DNA of 64,000 nt from Clostridium kluyveri DSM 555 (GTDB lineage: Bacteria > Bacillota > Clostridia > Clostridiales > Clostridiaceae): NCBI RefSeq assembly GCF_000016505.1, contig NC_009706.1, positions 3,658,001 through 3,722,000 of the forward strand, read 5' to 3'. A program made the translations under genes and the position numbers. The notes beneath the pieces are model-generated. The model was not told the origin of the DNA. It worked only from the letters and a program-made list of their open reading frames with translations, and ran no database searches. Shown here piece by piece: positions 9,321 through 18,969 of this stretch (positions are counted from its first letter, which is position 1; every line of letters begins with the position of its first letter).

Positions 9321-10006
9321 ATATTATCCTCCTCAGAAAAAATGCCGTCTTTGAGAAAAACACAATGAGTAGCGTATTTTTTAAGATCACTATCATGAGT
9401 TACCATTATAATAGTTTTATTTTGTTTATTAAGTTTAACCAATATATCAATAATTTTCAGGCCGGTTTTCCAGTCCAGTGCACCTGTAGGCTCATCTGCC
9501 AAAATAACATCAGGCTCATTAACAAGCGCTCTTGCAATTGAAATACGCTGTTGTTGCCCCCCAGATAACTCATTTGGATAACTTTTAAATTTTTCCTCAA
9601 GTTCAACATCTTGAAGACTTTTTTTTACCATGTCAATTCTTTGCTCGCTGCTATATCCCCCATGATACAATAGTGGAAGTTCAATGTTTTGAGCTACTGT
9701 TAAAGATTCAATTAAATAAAACTGTTGAAATATAAAACCAATATGATTATTTCTAAAAGAACAACGCTGGTTTTCTGTCATTTTTGTAACATCCTGACCA
9801 TTAAATACATAACTTCCCTCATTGAAATTATCAAGAAGTCCCAGAATATTCAACAAAGTGGTCTTTCCACTGCCTGACTTGCCCATTACAACCACAAATG
9901 AGCCTTGCTCCACCTTAAAATCAAGATTTTTTAAAACAAGATAGCGATTTTTATCCTGCTCATACCATTTACATAAGTCTTTAACTTCCAGAAGATGCTT
10001 TGTCAA
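9317..10006 (-). CDS. ABC transporter ATP-binding protein, MacB/LolD type
   Basis: 229 residues with Walker A 'GKSGSGKTTLLN' at about 42, the Q-loop, the signature 'LSGGQQQRISIARAL' at about 142, Walker B 'VILADEPTGALD' and the H-loop 'MVTHD'. It powers the permease encoded immediately downstream. It overlaps the adaptor gene by 26 bases, so adaptor, ATPase and permease form one operon. Confidence 0.96.
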   Translation of the reverse strand: MTKHLLEVKDLCKWYEQDKNRYLVLKNLDFKVEQGSFVVVMGKSGSGKTTLLNILGLLDNFNEGSYVFNGQDVTKMTENQRCSFRNNHIGFIFQQFYLIESLTVAQNIELPLLYHGGYSSEQRIDMVKKSLQDVELEEKFKSYPNELSGGQQQRISIARALVNEPDVILADEPTGALDWKTGLKIIDILVKLNKQNKTIIMVTHDSDLKKYATHCVFLKDGIFSEEDNI

Positions 10007-11042
10007 TGCTGTCCCCTTCTTTCATTTCACTAGATGGATTTTTAATAATTTTATCATTAAAGTCTAAACCGCTTTTCACTTTAACATATGTATTATTATA
10101 TTTTTCAACCCTTACACGCACTCTTCTTAATTTTTTATTTTTTATAAGCCATACTGATTTATGTCCATTATCATTAAAAACTGAGGATACTGGAATTTTA
10201 GGCAGTTCACTTTCATCCACTGCAGTTCCCTGAATATGAAAACCTGCATATATGCCCTGTTGATTGTTTATATCAATATATACAGGATAATAAGACACAC
10301 TGCTTCCTGTAGTTTGTGTTAAGTTTGAGGCTGAAGCGCCTTGAATAGCCTGTGCCTGTGATGGTTCAGTGCTAATGGAACTAATAGTGCCCTTAAATTC
10401 TTCACTTGTACCATACACAGTAATCTTTATTTTTTGATTTTCTTTAAGCTTTAACACATCTTTTTCACTAACACTAGCTACTACCTGCATTTTAGGGTCA
10501 ATCAATGTCAAAATAATTTTATTAGTACTCTCTTCATTATCTGATGTTATTGAAACAATACCATCAAAAGGAGCTGAAATTGTGGTATATCGTTTATCTT
10601 TAATATTGTTTAACTGCTGTTTTAAACTTGTTTTCTGACTATTGATTTCAGAAATTTGAGCACTATTTTGTACATTTGCCATGGATTTTGCTTGAGTTTC
10701 AATACTGTTAAGCTGCTGGGTGAGAGTGTCATACTGCTCTATCATCTGGTCATTCTTATAAGTAAATAAAGTTTGTCCTTTTTCTACCTGTTCTTTATCT
10801 TCTACACTTATTTTATCAACGGTTCCCTTAGTTGTATCTTCAGTAAAATTTAATTTCCTGGAATATTGAACCTCTCCGTCTAAAAATATATTCTGCTGTG
10901 CTGGAATAGTATATATATCAAATAATGAATCACTTTTATGTGCATTTCGTTTATTATAATTTAAAAAAAGTGTTACAACAAATAATATAATAATTACGCC
11001 AACAGCAGAACCAATAATTAATATTTTTTTTCTATCTTTCAT
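9981..11042 (-). CDS. Efflux adaptor (MacA/HlyD-like membrane fusion protein)
   Basis: 353 residues: an N-terminal membrane anchor ('ILIIGSAVGVIIILFVVTLF'), a biotinyl-lipoyl-like domain ('GTVDKISVEDKEQVEKGQTL'), a coiled coil (about 105-150), the second half-lipoyl ('TISAPFDGIVSI') and a beta-barrel ending near 345. In Gram-positive bacteria such adaptors pair with MacB-type transporters across the membrane and wall. First gene of the exporter operon. Confidence 0.93.
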   Translation of the reverse strand: MKDRKKILIIGSAVGVIIILFVVTLFLNYNKRNAHKSDSLFDIYTIPAQQNIFLDGEVQYSRKLNFTEDTTKGTVDKISVEDKEQVEKGQTLFTYKNDQMIEQYDTLTQQLNSIETQAKSMANVQNSAQISEINSQKTSLKQQLNNIKDKRYTTISAPFDGIVSITSDNEESTNKIILTLIDPKMQVVASVSEKDVLKLKENQKIKITVYGTSEEFKGTISSISTEPSQAQAIQGASASNLTQTTGSSVSYYPVYIDINNQQGIYAGFHIQGTAVDESELPKIPVSSVFNDNGHKSVWLIKNKKLRRVRVRVEKYNNTYVKVKSGLDFNDKIIKNPSSEMKEGDSIDKASSGS

Positions 11043-11099
11043 AAGTCCATCCCTTTCTCTGCATTCAAATCATCAAAATTGCCGTATATTAAAATTATT

Positions 11100-11777
11100 T
11101 TAGAGCTTTAAATAAGAGTGTAAAGATATAATCATGACAAGTACACAGGAAATTGCAACAATAGCAAAACTTTTCTTTTTCGAAATCTTTCCAACTATGG
11201 ATATACCTATAGTCAATAATACTATCTGCCATACATTGAATATATCAAAGTTATCTAAAAATCCATTTAGTAATGTAGGTTTAGTTAATGCTCTCACCCC
11301 TAATGGATTACTTGTGATGGCCATATACAACCATTTTATAATTTTACCAATAGTTATAGACAACATACTTAAACAGTATACAGATACAATCTGCTTGTAT
11401 TTTATTTTAGAGCCAAAAACTCTAGCCAACCCCATGTAAACTAATGATGCTAAATATATACCTATTATAGTAGTTATTATAATAGTCACAGTCTGTATAG
11501 GTATTGATGTTGCATATTCCATAGATTTTTCTATAAGTGCTTGAGATGTACCAGCCGCTGCTTCTTTAAACTTATCCGTAATTGATTTTTTTAAAATATC
11601 TATAGAAGTAGTCATTTGCATGATTCCGTAAATTATATTGATTAAAATAATTAAAAGCATAGTCCATAAATACTTAGGTTTTTCTATAAATTCACTAAAA
11701 ATAATGCCTGGTTTCTTGAAAAAACAAACAATCTTTTTGTCAATACTCAAACTTTCTTCATTTTCTTTAATATCCAT
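11100..11777 (-). CDS. Yip1-domain membrane protein
   Basis: 225 residues from the ATG at 11777, preferred over 11798 because AGGAGGG lies just ahead of it. After about 40 soluble residues there are five to six hydrophobic helices ('LWTMLLIILINIIYGIMQM', 'TIIITTIIGIYLASLVYMGL', 'WQIVLLTIGISIVGKI'), matching the Yip1/YIP1 family. Function unknown; in Firmicutes such genes often neighbour MacAB-like exporters. It lies 57 bases upstream of the adaptor gene and probably opens the same transcript. Confidence 0.8.
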   Translation of the reverse strand: MDIKENEESLSIDKKIVCFFKKPGIIFSEFIEKPKYLWTMLLIILINIIYGIMQMTTSIDILKKSITDKFKEAAAGTSQALIEKSMEYATSIPIQTVTIIITTIIGIYLASLVYMGLARVFGSKIKYKQIVSVYCLSMLSITIGKIIKWLYMAITSNPLGVRALTKPTLLNGFLDNFDIFNVWQIVLLTIGISIVGKISKKKSFAIVAISCVLVMIISLHSYLKL

Positions 11778-11882
11778 AAAAGTCCCTCCTAATTTCATTT
11801 TTTAAATTACATATTCTACATAATGGTATACAATCCCTCCTCAATTCTATAAAATACTTAAAAAAACGGTCAAAATACATCA

Positions 11883-11912
11883 TAAAAAAAATTATGGGCG
11901 CATCATGCACCC
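11883..11912 (-). terminator. Terminator after prfB
   Basis: Minus strand ATGGGTGCATGATGCGCCCAT, a hairpin with one mismatch, followed by a run of eight T just past the prfB stop codon. Confidence 0.85.
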
Positions 11913-11917
11913 ATTTA

Positions 11918-13028
11918 TCATTTACCACTTTGTTGTTTTAAATAACCTTTTATAAAATTATCTATATCACCATCCATTACAGAAGATACATTACTGCTTT
12001 CTACACCGGTCCTATGATCTTTCACCAAATTATACGGATGGAATACATAAGATCGTATCTGACTTCCCCATCCCATATCCTTAAGCTCTCCCGTAAGATC
12101 CTCTATTCTATCCTTGTGTGCTCTTTCTTTCAGTTCTACTAATTTGGCCTTTAAAATTTTTAATGCTTGTTCTTTATTATAATGCTGGCTTCTTTCATTT
12201 TGACACTGTACAACTATTCCAGTAGGTATATGAGTTATCCTCACAGCAGATTCAGTTTTATTTACATGCTGTCCCCCTGCTCCTCCTGCTCTAAATGTAT
12301 CCACTTTCAGATCTTCAGATCTTATTTCTATATCCTGATCACCTGTCAGTTCAGGCAGAACCTCCACAGATGCAAAGGAAGTCTGTCTTTTCCCATTGGC
12401 ATTAAAGGGAGATATTCTGACTAAACGATGAATACCCTTTTCACTTTTTAAATATCCATAGGCAAATTCTCCAATAATGCTGAGGGATACACTCTTTATG
12501 CCGGCATCTTCTGCCTCAAGCATATCTATGATATTTACCTTATATCCCATTTTTTCTGCCCATCTTATGTACATTCTAAGAAGCATTTCAGTCCAATCCT
12601 GAGCATCTGTGCCACCTACTCCTACATGTAGATTTAATATGGCATTATTTTTGTCATATTCTCCACATAAAAGTATTTCTGTTCTAAATATTTCAACTTG
12701 GAATTCTATATCTTTTATATCCTTCATAACTTCTTGAAAGGACATACTGTCTTCTTCTTCCTTTATAATTTCCAATAAAATTCTAGCATCTTCTATATTA
12801 TGTGACAATAAATCATATCTATTTAGCCTACCCTCTAAATTTTTTTCTTCACTGGCTATTTTCTGGGCGTTATCTATATCATTCCAAAAATTTGGTTCTT
12901 GCATTTTTGCCTGCAGTTCTTCTATCTTATTTTTTAAATTATCTAAGTCAAAGAGACTCCCTTATTTCTTTTATAGTTTGTTCTAATTCATTTAGTTTAT
13001 CAATTGTTTCTTCCAATTGAAGTAACAT
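11918..13028 (-). CDS. prfB: Peptide chain release factor 2 (programmed +1 frameshift)
   Basis: The zero frame starts at the ATG at 13028 (site GGAAGGTGAT) and encodes 26 residues ending '..KEIRESL', then meets TGA at 12950-12948. Shifting +1 there continues as 'DLDNLKNKIEELQ..' for 343 residues, giving 369 in total, the normal RF2 length. The GGQ motif ('GAGGQHVNKTESAVR') for peptidyl-tRNA hydrolysis is present. RF2 recognises UGA/UAA, and its own synthesis is tuned by the in-frame UGA. It precedes secA's operon end, 17 bases downstream. Confidence 0.97.
12948..12963 (-). promoter_or_regulatory. RF2 programmed frameshift site
   Basis: Minus strand GGGAG TCT CTT TGA C: an internal Shine-Dalgarno-like AGGGAG three bases before the slippery CTT TGA C. 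This is the autoregulatory arrangement of prfB in most bacteria. When RF2 is scarce the ribosome slips from CUU to UUU instead of stopping at UGA. Confidence 0.95.
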
Positions 13029-13045
13029 CTAATCACCTTCCAATT

Positions 13046-15550
13046 TTAAACAGTTCTTCCACAGCAATTTTTATACTTTTTACCACTGCCGCACGGACAA
13101 AGATCATTTCTTCCTACGGTCTTCTCTCTTTTTACAGGAGTTTTCTTTATAGAATCTGATTCCTGATTTGTTATAACATTTTTTACTACTCTCTCCCTTT
13201 CTGGAGCTCTTTCAATTTGCACATGCATTAGATATTTTACTGTATCCAATTTGATATTATAGATCATTTCCTCAAACATTTCACTGCCTTCAAATTGATA
13301 TGCCTGTGCTGGTTCCTGCTGCCTGTAAGCCCTAAGCCCAATAGCCCTTTTTAGATGTTCCATGTCATCTATATGATCCATCCATCTTGTATCAACAACT
13401 CTAAGTAGTATAACTCTTTCTATTTCCCTCATTTGTTCTGAAGTAAATTCTATTTCTTTTTGTTCATAGATTTTTTGGGCTATATCTATAAACTTATCTT
13501 TAATAGCTTCATTAGAAAGATTTATAATATCTTCTTTTTTAACAGAATCTTTAGGTACATATACATCTTCCATATATTCAATTAATTTTACTATTTCATC
13601 TTCAAATTCCTCTTCTATTCCTGATATATGGGAATCTACAATGGAGTTTATTAAACTCTTTATCATATCCTGCACATCATTTTTCAAATCTTCCCCTTCA
13701 AGGACTTGAGATCTCTGCTTATATATAATTTCTCTTTGTTTATTTATTACATCATCATATTGAAGTAAAGTTTTTCTTATATCAAAATTATTTCCTTCCA
13801 CTTTTTTCTGTGCATTTTCTATGGCATTTGAAACCATTTTACTTTCTATAGCCTCGTCATCTTTAAGTCCTAGCTTTTCAACTATACCCTGAAGCCTATC
13901 TGAACCAAATATTCTCATAAGATCATCTTCAAGAGATACATAAAATCTTGACATTCCAGGGTCTCCCTGACGTCCAGAACGTCCTCTCAATTGATTGTCA
14001 ATTCTTCTTGATTCATGTCTTTCAGTTCCTATTATTTTTAGTCCACCTAATGCAACTACTCCTTTTCCAAGCTTTATATCTGTACCACGACCTGCCATAT
14101 TGGTAGCTATGGTAACTGTTCCTTTTTGACCTGCATAGGAAATTATATCTGCCTCTTTTTCATGGAACTTGGCATTTAAAACCTGATGAGGCACTCCTTT
14201 TCTCTTTAACATATCTGAAAGCAATTCAGATTTTTCTATACTTACCGTACCCACAAGTGCTGGCTGCCCCTTCTTATAGGTTTCATATATTTCATCTGCT
14301 ATGGCTTTGAACTTACCTTTTGCACTTTTATATACTACATCTGGAAAATCCTCTCTGGCTATAGGTTTATGAGTAGGTACAACTATTACATCCAACCCAT
14401 ATATATGTCTGAACTCATTTTCTTCCGTTTGTGCAGTACCTGTCATACCAGACAACTTATTAAATATTCTAAAGTAATTCTGGTAAGTGATGGTAGCTAG
14501 TGTTTTAGATTCCCTTTCTACCTTAACTCCTTCTTTTGCCTCTATGGCTTGATGAAGTCCGTCACTATACCTTCTGCCTTCCATCATCCTGCCTGTAAAT
14601 TCATCTACTATAAGCACTTCTCCGTTTTTTACCATGTAGTCTTTGTCTCTTTTCATTATATAGTTTGCCTTTAAAGCTTGCACTACATAGTGTTGTATTT
14701 CCATATTTTCCGGATCAGCATAATTTTCAAGACTAAAAAAAGTTTCTGCTTTCTTTATCCCTGTGTCATTAAGCATTACTGCATTTGCTTTTTCATCTAC
14801 TTTATAATCCTCTTTTTCCAGAGATTTTGCAAATCCGTTGGCAATATTATAAAATTCTGTTGATTTTTCCCCTTCTCCAGAAATGATAAGAGGTGTTCTT
14901 GCTTCATCAATCAAAATGGAGTCCACTTCATCCACTATAGCAAAATTTAGTTTTCTTTGAACTCTTTCTTCCTTGTAGATAACCATATTATCTCTTAAAT
15001 AATCAAATCCAAATTCACTATTGGTTCCATAGGTTATATCACAATTATAGGCTTCCTGTCTCTGTGATTGACTCATGTCATGTAAAATAACTCCTACTTT
15101 AAGTCCTAATGCTTCATATATGGGTGCCATAGTATCTCTGTCTCTTTTTGCAAGGTAATCATTTACCGTAACTATATGAACTCCCTTACCTGTGAGAGCA
15201 TTCAAATATGCTGGCGCAGTAGCAACAAGAGTTTTACCTTCACCGGTTTTCATTTCTGCTATTCTTCCCTGATGAATAACTATTCCACCTATAAGCTGTT
15301 CTCTATACTGCTTTAGTCCTACAGTTCTAAACCCCACTTCCCTGACAACCGCAAAAGCTTCAGGCAATATTGAATCTAATGATTCTCCTTTATCCAGACG
15401 TTCTTTGAATTCATCTGTTTTATTTCTTAGCTGTTCATTGCTTAATGCCTGAACCTTTGAATCTAAAGCATCTATTTTATCAACTATAGGCATAATTCTC
15501 TTTACTTCTCTTTGGCTATATGAGCCAAATATTTTTTGAAAAAGTTTCAT
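13046..15550 (-). CDS. secA: Protein translocase ATPase SecA
   Basis: 834 residues. DEAD motor motifs are '[18 protein letters not shown]' (Walker A, about 98) and '[16 protein letters not shown]'; the preprotein-binding domain is followed by 'GRGTDIKLG' and '[11 protein letters not shown]'. The C-terminus carries the SEC-C zinc motif '[13 protein letters not shown]'. It drives protein export through SecYEG at the membrane. In-frame GTG (15565) and ATG (15559) codons precede, but GAGG spacing favours the ATG at 15550, giving the usual N-terminus MKLFQKIFG. Confidence 0.98.
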   Translation of the reverse strand: MKLFQKIFGSYSQREVKRIMPIVDKIDALDSKVQALSNEQLRNKTDEFKERLDKGESLDSILPEAFAVVREVGFRTVGLKQYREQLIGGIVIHQGRIAEMKTGEGKTLVATAPAYLNALTGKGVHIVTVNDYLAKRDRDTMAPIYEALGLKVGVILHDMSQSQRQEAYNCDITYGTNSEFGFDYLRDNMVIYKEERVQRKLNFAIVDEVDSILIDEARTPLIISGEGEKSTEFYNIANGFAKSLEKEDYKVDEKANAVMLNDTGIKKAETFFSLENYADPENMEIQHYVVQALKANYIMKRDKDYMVKNGEVLIVDEFTGRMMEGRRYSDGLHQAIEAKEGVKVERESKTLATITYQNYFRIFNKLSGMTGTAQTEENEFRHIYGLDVIVVPTHKPIAREDFPDVVYKSAKGKFKAIADEIYETYKKGQPALVGTVSIEKSELLSDMLKRKGVPHQVLNAKFHEKEADIISYAGQKGTVTIATNMAGRGTDIKLGKGVVALGGLKIIGTERHESRRIDNQLRGRSGRQGDPGMSRFYVSLEDDLMRIFGSDRLQGIVEKLGLKDDEAIESKMVSNAIENAQKKVEGNNFDIRKTLLQYDDVINKQREIIYKQRSQVLEGEDLKNDVQDMIKSLINSIVDSHISGIEEEFEDEIVKLIEYMEDVYVPKDSVKKEDIINLSNEAIKDKFIDIAQKIYEQKEIEFTSEQMREIERVILLRVVDTRWMDHIDDMEHLKRAIGLRAYRQQEPAQAYQFEGSEMFEEMIYNIKLDTVKYLMHVQIERAPERERVVKNVITNQESDSIKKTPVKREKTVGRNDLCPCGSGKKYKNCCGRTV

Positions 15551-15675
15551 TCTCTTCATCCTCACCCGTTAAATTTTATAAAAAAGTACATCTTTTAGAT
15601 TATATCACCTAATTATGCGCTATTCAACTTAAACACTAATTTGAGATTTAGCAATTACTGTATATATTAAATTAT

Positions 15676-15708
15676 AAAGAGAGGAAGCTCTGCTTCCTCC
15701 CTGTAGTT
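15676..15708 (-). terminator. Terminator-like hairpin after hpf
   Basis: Minus strand GAGGAAGC, loop AGA, GCTTCCTC, followed by TCTTTATAATTT. It sits between hpf and secA, so it may attenuate as well as terminate. Confidence 0.65.
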
Positions 15709-15713
15709 GACCT

Positions 15714-16241
15714 TTAAAATTCAGGTTCTATCAATCCATAATTTCCATCTCGTCTTTTATATATCACATTTACATCTCCTTGCTCAGCATCTCGATATAC
15801 AAAAAAGCTGTGACCCAAAAGTTCCATCTGAAGAACTGCTTCTTCTGATGACATAGGCTTCACTGCAAACCTCTTAGTTTTTACTATTTTATGTTCCTGG
15901 TTGTCAGTTTCCTTCTCATCTGGTATAAATTGAAATCTTAAAGATTCTGAATTATTTCTCTTTAAAAGTTTCGTCTTTTGTTTTCTTATCTGTCCTTCTA
16001 ATTTGTCTAAAACCAAATCAATTGAAGCATACATATCATCATTTTCTTCTTCTCCTCTTAGTATAACCCCTCCAAAAGGAATTGTAACTTCTATTCTCTG
16101 CCTGTTTTTTTGTACACTTAATGTAACATGAGCTTCTACATCAGGGTTGAAATACTTATCAATTTTAGATAACTTTTTCCTCACTGCATTTTTTAATGCA
16201 TCTGTCAGTACTATGTTCTTTCCATTCACAGTTATTTTCAT
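15714..16241 (-). CDS. hpf: Ribosome hibernation promoting factor, long form
   Basis: 175 residues. The N-terminal 100 form the S30AE fold ('MKITVNGKNIVLTDALKNAV', 'MYASIDLVLDKLEGQIRK') that binds the 30S decoding region. The C-terminal about 60 ('KPMSSEEAVLQMELLGHSFF', 'VIYKRRDGNYGLIEP') form the dimerisation domain that joins two ribosomes into a 100S particle. It normally sits between a raiA RNA and secA in clostridia; here secA is adjacent, but the RNA is 35 kb away at about 51.5 kb. Confidence 0.96.
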   Translation of the reverse strand: MKITVNGKNIVLTDALKNAVRKKLSKIDKYFNPDVEAHVTLSVQKNRQRIEVTIPFGGVILRGEEENDDMYASIDLVLDKLEGQIRKQKTKLLKRNNSESLRFQFIPDEKETDNQEHKIVKTKRFAVKPMSSEEAVLQMELLGHSFFVYRDAEQGDVNVIYKRRDGNYGLIEPEF

Positions 16242-16421
16242 ATTTCCAGCCCCTTCCTTATGATTATCCTTAGCATATATTTATGTAAAGGATATATTTT
16301 ATAAAATTATTATTGATTATTAACTATATTTTAATACTGTTGCCCATAAATTACAATAGAGTTTAATGGTAAATTAACAAAAATTCAGTTTTATTGATAT
16401 CCTAAAAATCACTAAATAAAA

Positions 16422-16452
16422 AATAAGTACTGGCTTTATACCAGTGCTTATT
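16422..16452 (-). terminator. Terminator downstream of ilvE and repeat B
   Basis: Hairpin AATAAG(C/T)ACTGG ... CCAGT.CTTATT with a T-rich tract on the minus strand (CTTATTTTTTATTT). It would end transcripts arriving from ilvE through the repeat. Confidence 0.75.
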
Positions 16453-16471
16453 TTAAAAATACCAAAATAAT

Positions 16472-16671
16472 TTTTATCCGAATGCGGCAATTAGCTAATA
16501 CTCCCATCTTTTTCAAAGGGAGATAAGCACTACTAAGCATCTAGATAAGTTCTTCCCCTAAAGGATAACGTATTCTAAGTGCTAAAGACACTAAGAATAC
16601 TGTTAATAATGTTCAGATGGAAAAAAATATTCCTCATGAGCAACTGCACCTGAATCTAAGAATCACTTGAT
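16472..16671 (-). repeat. Interspersed structured repeat, copy B (with extra stem-loop)
   Basis: Reverse-oriented copy running from ATCAAGTGATTCTTAG (right end) to GGATAAAA (left end). It differs from the other copies by about 50 extra bases between the two halves. The insert itself forms a perfect hairpin, GTATTCTTAGTG with CACTTAGAATAC. The right end overlaps the last codons of ilvE. Confidence 0.88.
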
Positions 16672-17690
16672 ATCTCTATGATCCACCCTTGTGGAGCCTT
16701 TACATCTCCAAATTGAATACCATAGAGTGTATCATAAAGTTTTTTAGTTACAGGACCTACTTCTGTTTCACTGTAAAATACATGAAGTTTATCTTTATAC
16801 TCTATACCCCCAATAGGAGTTATTACAGCTGCTGTACCACATGCTCCGGCTTCAGCAAACTCATATATCTTATCTATGTAAACATCTCTTTCCTCAACCT
16901 GCATACCTAAATATTCCTTAGCTATATATAATAAAGAATATTTTGTAATACTAGGCAATATAGATGGTGACTTTGGTGTTACAAATTTATTATCTTTGGT
17001 AATTCCAAAAAAATTTGCTGCTCCTACTTCTTCTATTTTAGTATGAGTAGCAGGATCAAGGTATATACAATCTGCGAAACCTCTCTTAGCAGAATTTTCA
17101 TGAGGAAGTAAGCTTGCAGCATAATTTCCTCCAACCTTTGCTGCTCCTGTACCATAAGGTGCTGCTCTATCATAATCTGAAATCATAAAGTTAACAGGTG
17201 TAACTCCTCCTTTAAAATAAGGTCCTACTGGGCAACAGAATACACAAAATATATACTCTTCTGCTGGTTTAACTCCAATATTATCTCCCACTCCTATTAT
17301 AAATGGTCTAATGTAAAGAGTAGCTCCTGTACCGTGAGGCGCAACATATTCTTCATTAGCTTTTGCAACCTGAACACATGCACTAATAAATTTTTCTTCT
17401 GGTATTTCAGGCATTAATAAACGTCTACAGCTATTGTTTAGCCGCTTTGCATTTTGATCAGGTCTAAATAATTGTATTTTCCCATCTTTTCTACGATAAC
17501 ATTTCAATCCCTCAAAACATTGTTGTCCATAATGAAGCGCTGGTGAACCTTCACTTATAGTAAGCATATTGTCTTCTACTAGTTTTCCATCATCCCAGCT
17601 ACCATCTTTCCAAACAGAAATATATCTGAAATCTGTTTTAATATAATCAAATCCCAGCTCATTCCAGTCAATATTTATATTCTTACCCAT
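16656..17690 (-). CDS. ilvE: Branched-chain amino acid aminotransferase
   Basis: 344 residues of fold-type IV PLP enzyme. The active-site lysine lies in '[15 protein letters not shown]', with '[10 protein letters not shown]' and '[14 protein letters not shown]' binding PLP phosphate. It transfers amino groups between glutamate and leucine, isoleucine or valine. The last codons (ATA TCA AGT GAT TCT TAG) coincide with the conserved end of repeat B, so the stop and final residues 'SSDS' were supplied by the repeat. The start has AAAGGAGG about 8 bases upstream. It may be an accessory or a native gene; it is the first gene left of the recombinase. Confidence 0.96.
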   Translation of the reverse strand: MGKNINIDWNELGFDYIKTDFRYISVWKDGSWDDGKLVEDNMLTISEGSPALHYGQQCFEGLKCYRRKDGKIQLFRPDQNAKRLNNSCRRLLMPEIPEEKFISACVQVAKANEEYVAPHGTGATLYIRPFIIGVGDNIGVKPAEEYIFCVFCCPVGPYFKGGVTPVNFMISDYDRAAPYGTGAAKVGGNYAASLLPHENSAKRGFADCIYLDPATHTKIEEVGAANFFGITKDNKFVTPKSPSILPSITKYSLLYIAKEYLGMQVEERDVYIDKIYEFAEAGACGTAAVITPIGGIEYKDKLHVFYSETEVGPVTKKLYDTLYGIQFGDVKAPQGWIIEISSDS

Positions 17691-18005
17691 ATTATGTTAA
17701 TCCTCCTTTAGATTTAAGATAATATTTTATACTGATATTTTAAAAAATATCCCTGTATTATTTATTAAAGTTTTTTACTTAATTATAGTACTTTAATAAA
17801 TAAAAGTACACAGAACAACCTATTTATAGTATTAAATTATACTCCAATAATATATAAAATTTAATTGTTTTTTGACATTCCACTAAAATTATTATATATT
17901 AATTTACATAGAGTTATATGGTACTTTGAATATTTTATGAAATATATTATGACAAAATTGTACAAAATAATTATTTTGTACAATAAATAGTTGAGGAGAA
18001 TAATT
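17691..18005. other. Intergenic region ilvE / recombinase
   Basis: About 315 very AT-rich bases between two divergent genes. Apart from the 28-bp palindrome (17957-17984) and the ribosome sites I see no gene or RNA. Confidence 0.6.
17957..17984. promoter_or_regulatory. 28-bp perfect palindrome upstream of recombinase
   Basis: ATTGTACAAAATAA followed directly by its exact reverse complement. It ends 9 bases before the GAGGAG ribosome site of the recombinase. The half-site TTTGTACAAA appears again just after the gene (about 18628-18638). It could be an operator or the binding/crossover site of the recombinase itself. Confidence 0.7.
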
Positions 18006-18605
18006 ATGTCAAGAAATAATGAAACTAAAATTAAATATTTAACACAGCAAGAAGCATATTCTCTTTTCAAAACAATTGAAAACACTTATACTTCTCATTC
18101 TCTCAGGGACTTAGTGATTTTTAGAATAGCTTATAGGTGCGGTTTAAGGGTTTCGGAAATTGCTTTATTAAAAATGCAAGATTACAATGCTTCAAAAGGT
18201 GAACTTTACTGCAGACGACTTAAAGGCAGCAACAACAACACCTTAAGATTAGATTCTAAAACCAAATATATTTTAGATAAATATATTGTTGAGAATAACA
18301 TAACTTCAACCTCTCAGGTATTATTTTCAAGTCAAAAAAATAATCCAATTTCAAGACAGACTCTGGATTATCTTATGAAGAAATATTGTTCCATGGCTGG
18401 TATTGAAGACAAATCCAAACATCATTTTCATGCTTTAAAGCACACAACCGCTGTTCACCTTGCTGAATCTGATATGGATATAAAGGAATTACAGTGGTGG
18501 TTGGGTCATAAATCTGTTTCTAATACAGAAATATACTTTCAATTTACAACTAAGCAGCAGGATAGGATGTATGCAAAATTAGATGAAAAGAGTGAAATGG
18601 TATAA
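18006..18605 (+). CDS. Tyrosine recombinase / integrase (compact XerD-like)
   Basis: 199 residues from the ATG at 18006 (GAGGAG upstream). It is mostly the catalytic domain: Arg in 'RCGLRVSEIALL', then 'HFHALKHTTAVHLAE', 'WLGHKSVSNTEIYF' with the nucleophile Tyr. The usual second catalytic arginine (HxxR) is a lysine (HALK). The N-terminal core-binding domain is very short, so it is a minimal recombinase like those of clostridial mobile elements and inversion switches. It may act on the flanking TTTGTACAAA sites. It lies near the left border of the accessory stretch. Confidence 0.9.
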   Translation: MSRNNETKIKYLTQQEAYSLFKTIENTYTSHSLRDLVIFRIAYRCGLRVSEIALLKMQDYNASKGELYCRRLKGSNNNTLRLDSKTKYILDKYIVENNITSTSQVLFSSQKNNPISRQTLDYLMKKYCSMAGIEDKSKHHFHALKHTTAVHLAESDMDIKELQWWLGHKSVSNTEIYFQFTTKQQDRMYAKLDEKSEMV

Positions 18606-18658
18606 TTTTATTAATTACTTTACTCTCTTTGTACAAATATAATAATACCTCATGAAAT

Positions 18659-18692
18659 GTAGGGTTTTCTATTAAGATATAGAAATCCTACA
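18659..18692 (+). terminator. Hairpin after the recombinase gene
   Basis: TGTAGG(G)TTTTCTAT ... ATAGAAATCCTACA hairpin about 54 bases past the stop. No strong T-run, so termination is only likely. Confidence 0.55.
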
Positions 18693-18796
18693 CTAATTAA
18701 TGTTCGTTAACATTATTAACTAAATTTTCAAAAAATACAAATTTAATTAATTAATATAACACCATATTGTAACAGTGTAAACATAGAATAATAAAT

Positions 18797-18945
18797 ATCA
18801 AGTGATTCAGAGGTTCAGATGGAGTTTGCTTACGAAAAATGTTTTCTTCACCTGAATCTTGGAAGAACTTATTCAAGCACAAGCAGTGCTTATCCCGCAC
18901 TTTGAAGAAGTTGGGGGGTTAGCTAATTCCAGCGTTTGGATAAAA
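18797..18945 (+). repeat. Interspersed structured repeat, copy C
   Basis: Full-length copy from ATCAAGTGATTC to GGATAAAA, same two-part fold as copy A. It ends 25 bases ahead of the start codon of the acyltransferase and is read in the same direction. Its right half happens to be open in the acyltransferase frame, so automated calling may extend the protein into it. Confidence 0.88.
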
Positions 18946-18969
18946 TATTACATAAATATGGGGTTTAAT

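Noticed and set aside
17861-18085. Minus-strand 74-residue open frame across the recombinase start
   Set aside because: It overlaps the clear recombinase gene, is AT-driven and hydrophobic by composition only, and has no ribosome site.
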